From: Micrococcales bacterium
Lineage (GTDB): Bacteria > Actinomycetota > Actinomycetes > Actinomycetales > Dermatophilaceae
Direction: 5' to 3'
DNA: 6,832 nt
Assembly (NCBI GenBank): GCA_003157445.1
Contig: PMJN01000529.1
Location: forward strand, 19,222 to 26,053
The notes below the pieces were generated by a model that searched no databases, was not told the origin of the DNA, and saw only the letters and a program-made list of their open reading frames with translations. Both the position numbers and the translations under genes were made by a program. Below are positions 5,254 to 6,832 of this stretch, one piece after another. Position 1 is the stretch's first letter; each line of letters begins with the position of its first letter.

Positions 5254-5548
5254 CGCAGCTACCCGTTAGTGCCGATGGCTACCTTCGCCACCTGGACCCG
5301 GCCGGACGGGCTGTCCGTCCACCCCTGGATCCGAGCCCACCAACCCATGGGAGCATCAATCCTCGCTCCGTGCGCGCAGTCCACGGTCATGACCGAGACT
5401 GTCGCCCAGTGGGAGTCCTGGACCGACATGGTGTCTGCCCGAGACGGGCGAGTACGTCGTTCCCGACGCTCTGGGTCTGGTCGACATCAACCGGACCAAG
5501 GACATCGGCACATGCATCGAAGATGGCCTCTGGGTTCAGCACCCCTGA
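5254..5548 (+). pseudogene. Frameshifted C-terminal remnant of a GNAT-like protein
   Basis: Directly after the MFS stop, the frame starting at 5260 reads YPLVPMATFATWTRPDGL and continues through HPWIRAHQPMGASILAP and AQWESWTDMV to 5433. If one base (T5434) is skipped, the reading continues as LPETGEYVVPDALGLVDI and ends GLWVQHP before TGA 5546-5548. Together this gives about 95 residues of coherent protein with W, P, G and D spacing unlike a shadow frame. As I remember it, similar endings (YPLxPM, TRPDGLPFDPW, EWxxWTGM, SGxYVVPGAL, EPNVWxxH) occur at the C-terminus of actinobacterial GNAT-type acyltransferases, but this is unverified. The N-terminal part, which would hold the acyl-CoA site, is missing because the MFS gene occupies that place. 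It is therefore truncated and frameshifted. A sequencing error could explain the shift but not the truncation. Confidence 0.6.
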
Positions 5549-5585
5549 CGGTCGCCATCGGGGGTACCTCTCAGCTAGCCGGCAC

Positions 5586-5603
5586 CTGCCCTTGACGGGG
5601 CAG
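5586..5603 (-). terminator. Small hairpin downstream of the deacetylase gene
   Basis: CTGCCC and GGGCAG form a six-base stem with a six-base loop, about 70 bases past the stop of the minus-strand deacetylase. It may end that operon, but it is short, has no T-run and lies rather far from the stop. Confidence 0.25.
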
Positions 5604-5671
5604 TTCCTGGGCGAGTCCAAAGAGGATCGGGGGGCGGGTTTCTGGTCGTCTCGCTTTGCGTAGCTTTCTCT

Positions 5672-6505
5672 CTAGAGCGGGAGTGTGCTCTCCAAGGCCG
5701 CGGTGCCACGTTGGCCAGCGGCGCCCCCTCGACGGCGGAAAGACTCCAGACCGAAGGCGGCCTCGACCTGTTCGGCAGGCATCGCCAGGAATGGGCCGAA
5801 GTCGCCCACCTGGGACTCGTGGGCGGCCATCGCCGAGCGCTTTGCGGCCATCGCTTTGCGCACGTCCACCACGGTGGTGATCTCGGACTCGGGCAGGCCG
5901 AACTCGGAGACGTCCGGCGGTGTTGCCTCGGCCGCCCATTGCGGGTTGCTGGCCATGAGTCTGATCATCTGGTCGCGATTTACCGTCGCCTCGTATACGT
6001 GGGCAACCTCGGCGAGCTCCGCGGCCCTGACCCCGACGACGTGCACCTGGACGTGGTCGGGGTGCCCGTAGTTGCCGTGCGGGTCGTAAACAGTGAGCAC
6101 GTCGGCACCTTCCTCGATCAGAAGGCGCGCCAGCCGAGAGGCTGCGACCTCGACGTCCACATTGCAGAACGCCTCGGTGCTCGCGTTGCCGGGGGTGCCG
6201 GCCATCCCCGAGTCCGAGTAGCCCAGCATCTCTAGTCGATGCACTCCCAGTGCACGAGCCGAGGCCTCGAGCTCCCGGCGTCGCCGGTCAACGAGCAGCT
6301 CGCCTTCGGCCAGCAGCCCTTCCGGCACCTCCCCAAGGGCGCCGTCGGTGGCGGTTACCAGCACCACCCGGTGTCCGGCGTCGGCGGCCAGGCGCATGAC
6401 GCCACCGGTGGTGAAGACTTCGTCGTCGGGGTGGGCATGGAAGCACACGAGAACTTTCGTGCCTGGCGCTGGGCTGTGGCCACCGTGGGGTCGTGTCATG
6501 GCCAC
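5672..6505 (-). CDS. PIG-L/LmbE family zinc-dependent N-deacetylase
   Basis: A complete 277-residue protein of the PIG-L family, which removes acyl groups from N-acetylglucosamine-type or amide-linked substrates; mycothiol enzymes MshB and Mca belong to it. The N-terminal motif AHPDDE (24-29) supplies zinc ligands His25 and Asp28 and the catalytic Asp27. GHPDHVQVH (147-155) supplies the second half of the site, His148 and His151 by comparison with MshB. LGYSDSGM (94-101) is another family hallmark. There is no signal peptide, so it is cytoplasmic. The C-terminal part (residues 190-256) resembles the longer Mca/MshB type. The start could be GTG 6505 (AGGG four bases upstream) or ATG 6499, which removes two residues. 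It follows the oxidoreductase stop by 28 bases on the same strand, so co-transcription is likely. The exact substrate is not shown by the sequence; a small-thiol conjugate or a sugar amide are both possible. Confidence 0.9.
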   Translation of the reverse strand: MAMTRPHGGHSPAPGTKVLVCFHAHPDDEVFTTGGVMRLAADAGHRVVLVTATDGALGEVPEGLLAEGELLVDRRRRELEASARALGVHRLEMLGYSDSGMAGTPGNASTEAFCNVDVEVAASRLARLLIEEGADVLTVYDPHGNYGHPDHVQVHVVGVRAAELAEVAHVYEATVNRDQMIRLMASNPQWAAEATPPDVSEFGLPESEITTVVDVRKAMAAKRSAMAAHESQVGDFGPFLAMPAEQVEAAFGLESFRRRGGAAGQRGTAALESTLPL

Positions 6506-6533
6506 CCATCCCTGGTCGTGGCGGGCGGTCGAC

Positions 6534-6832
6534 TCATCTGGGCACCGCGCTGGCCGGTGGGTCGTTGCGGCGTCGCGAGGCCGCCGCCCGTTGCGCGACC
6601 TCGACCGCCGACGCGGGGCGTGCGCCCTGATCCCATGCCTGCGGGTTCACGGCATACATGACGCCATATGCCGCTGTGTCGGGCTGGGTGCGCCACCCCT
6701 GCGAGAGGGGGCCGAGGTCGACCGTGTCGTAGCCGATCTCGTCGAGGTGCTCACTGACGACCTTCTTCGCGTCGGGGTCATCGCCGGCAATGGCGAGGGC
6801 GCTGCGGCCCTCGGCGCCGGTGGGGCGGGGGA
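6534..6832 (-). CDS. NADP/F420-type oxidoreductase, C-terminal part
   Basis: An open frame of 98 codons runs from the right edge to TGA at 6536-6534; its start lies beyond the window. The readable part, GAEGRSALAIAGDDPDAKKV (residues 5-24 of the fragment) then DEIGYDTVDLGPLSQGWR and QPDTAAYG, matches the C-terminal end of the 'NADP oxidoreductase, coenzyme F420-dependent' family, whose Rossmann fold lies in the missing N-terminal half. In this family the AGDD segment and the DxGPL turn are conserved. These enzymes move hydride between NADPH and F420 or another small substrate, but many members with this Pfam label have unproven roles, so use of F420 is not shown. The tail after AYG, rich in A and R and ending PPASAVPR, seems variable. 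It lies 28 bases before the deacetylase start, probably as the upstream gene of one operon. Confidence 0.8.
   Translation of the reverse strand, partial: PRPTGAEGRSALAIAGDDPDAKKVVSEHLDEIGYDTVDLGPLSQGWRTQPDTAAYGVMYAVNPQAWDQGARPASAVEVAQRAAASRRRNDPPASAVPR

Noticed and set aside
1..6832. CRISPR array, tRNA, rRNA, toxin-antitoxin or defence system
   Set aside because: No spaced repeats, cloverleaf sequence, rRNA-like segments or paired small toxin genes were seen on either strand.

Overview
The window is GC-rich DNA in which the real genes show strong G/C bias at third codon positions and use GTG and TTG starts. One promoter looks leaderless, and the gene families (UgpB-like sugar-binding protein, old yellow enzyme, TetR, MosC/YbjJ-like MFS, PIG-L/LmbE deacetylase, F420-type NADP oxidoreductase) are typical of a soil-type actinobacterium. 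No 16S or other marker is present, so the genus cannot be named.

Layout from left to right. Positions 1-438 hold the C-terminal third of an extracellular solute-binding protein (+). About 600 bases without a recognisable gene follow, with candidate terminator hairpins at both ends. A classical old yellow enzyme (1045-2226, -) is divergent from a TetR regulator (2300-2923, +). Their shared control region carries two near-identical palindromes that look like the TetR operators. A gene-poor stretch contains one doubtful small ORF and an AT-rich patch. A conserved-looking 111-residue protein of unknown function (3267-3602, -) follows. Next comes a scarred intergenic region with what appears to be the C-terminal remnant of an ISL3-type transposase, then a complete 12-helix MFS transporter (4044-5252, +). 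Immediately after the transporter is a C-terminal gene remnant, in two frames joined by a one-base shift. The right end carries two minus-strand genes that probably form an operon: a partial NADP/F420-type oxidoreductase (6534-6832) followed by a PIG-L/LmbE-type zinc deacetylase (5672-6505).

Functionally, the clearest unit is the OYE/TetR pair, which reads as a self-contained, ligand-responsive detoxification switch for electrophiles such as enones, quinones or nitro compounds. The MFS gene stands alone between two pieces of genetic debris, which suggests local rearrangement. I found no CRISPR array, tRNA, rRNA or obvious defence or biosynthetic system, and I do not claim a new system. The points most worth checking are the paired operators, the two gene remnants flanking the MFS gene, and the unknown 111-residue protein.
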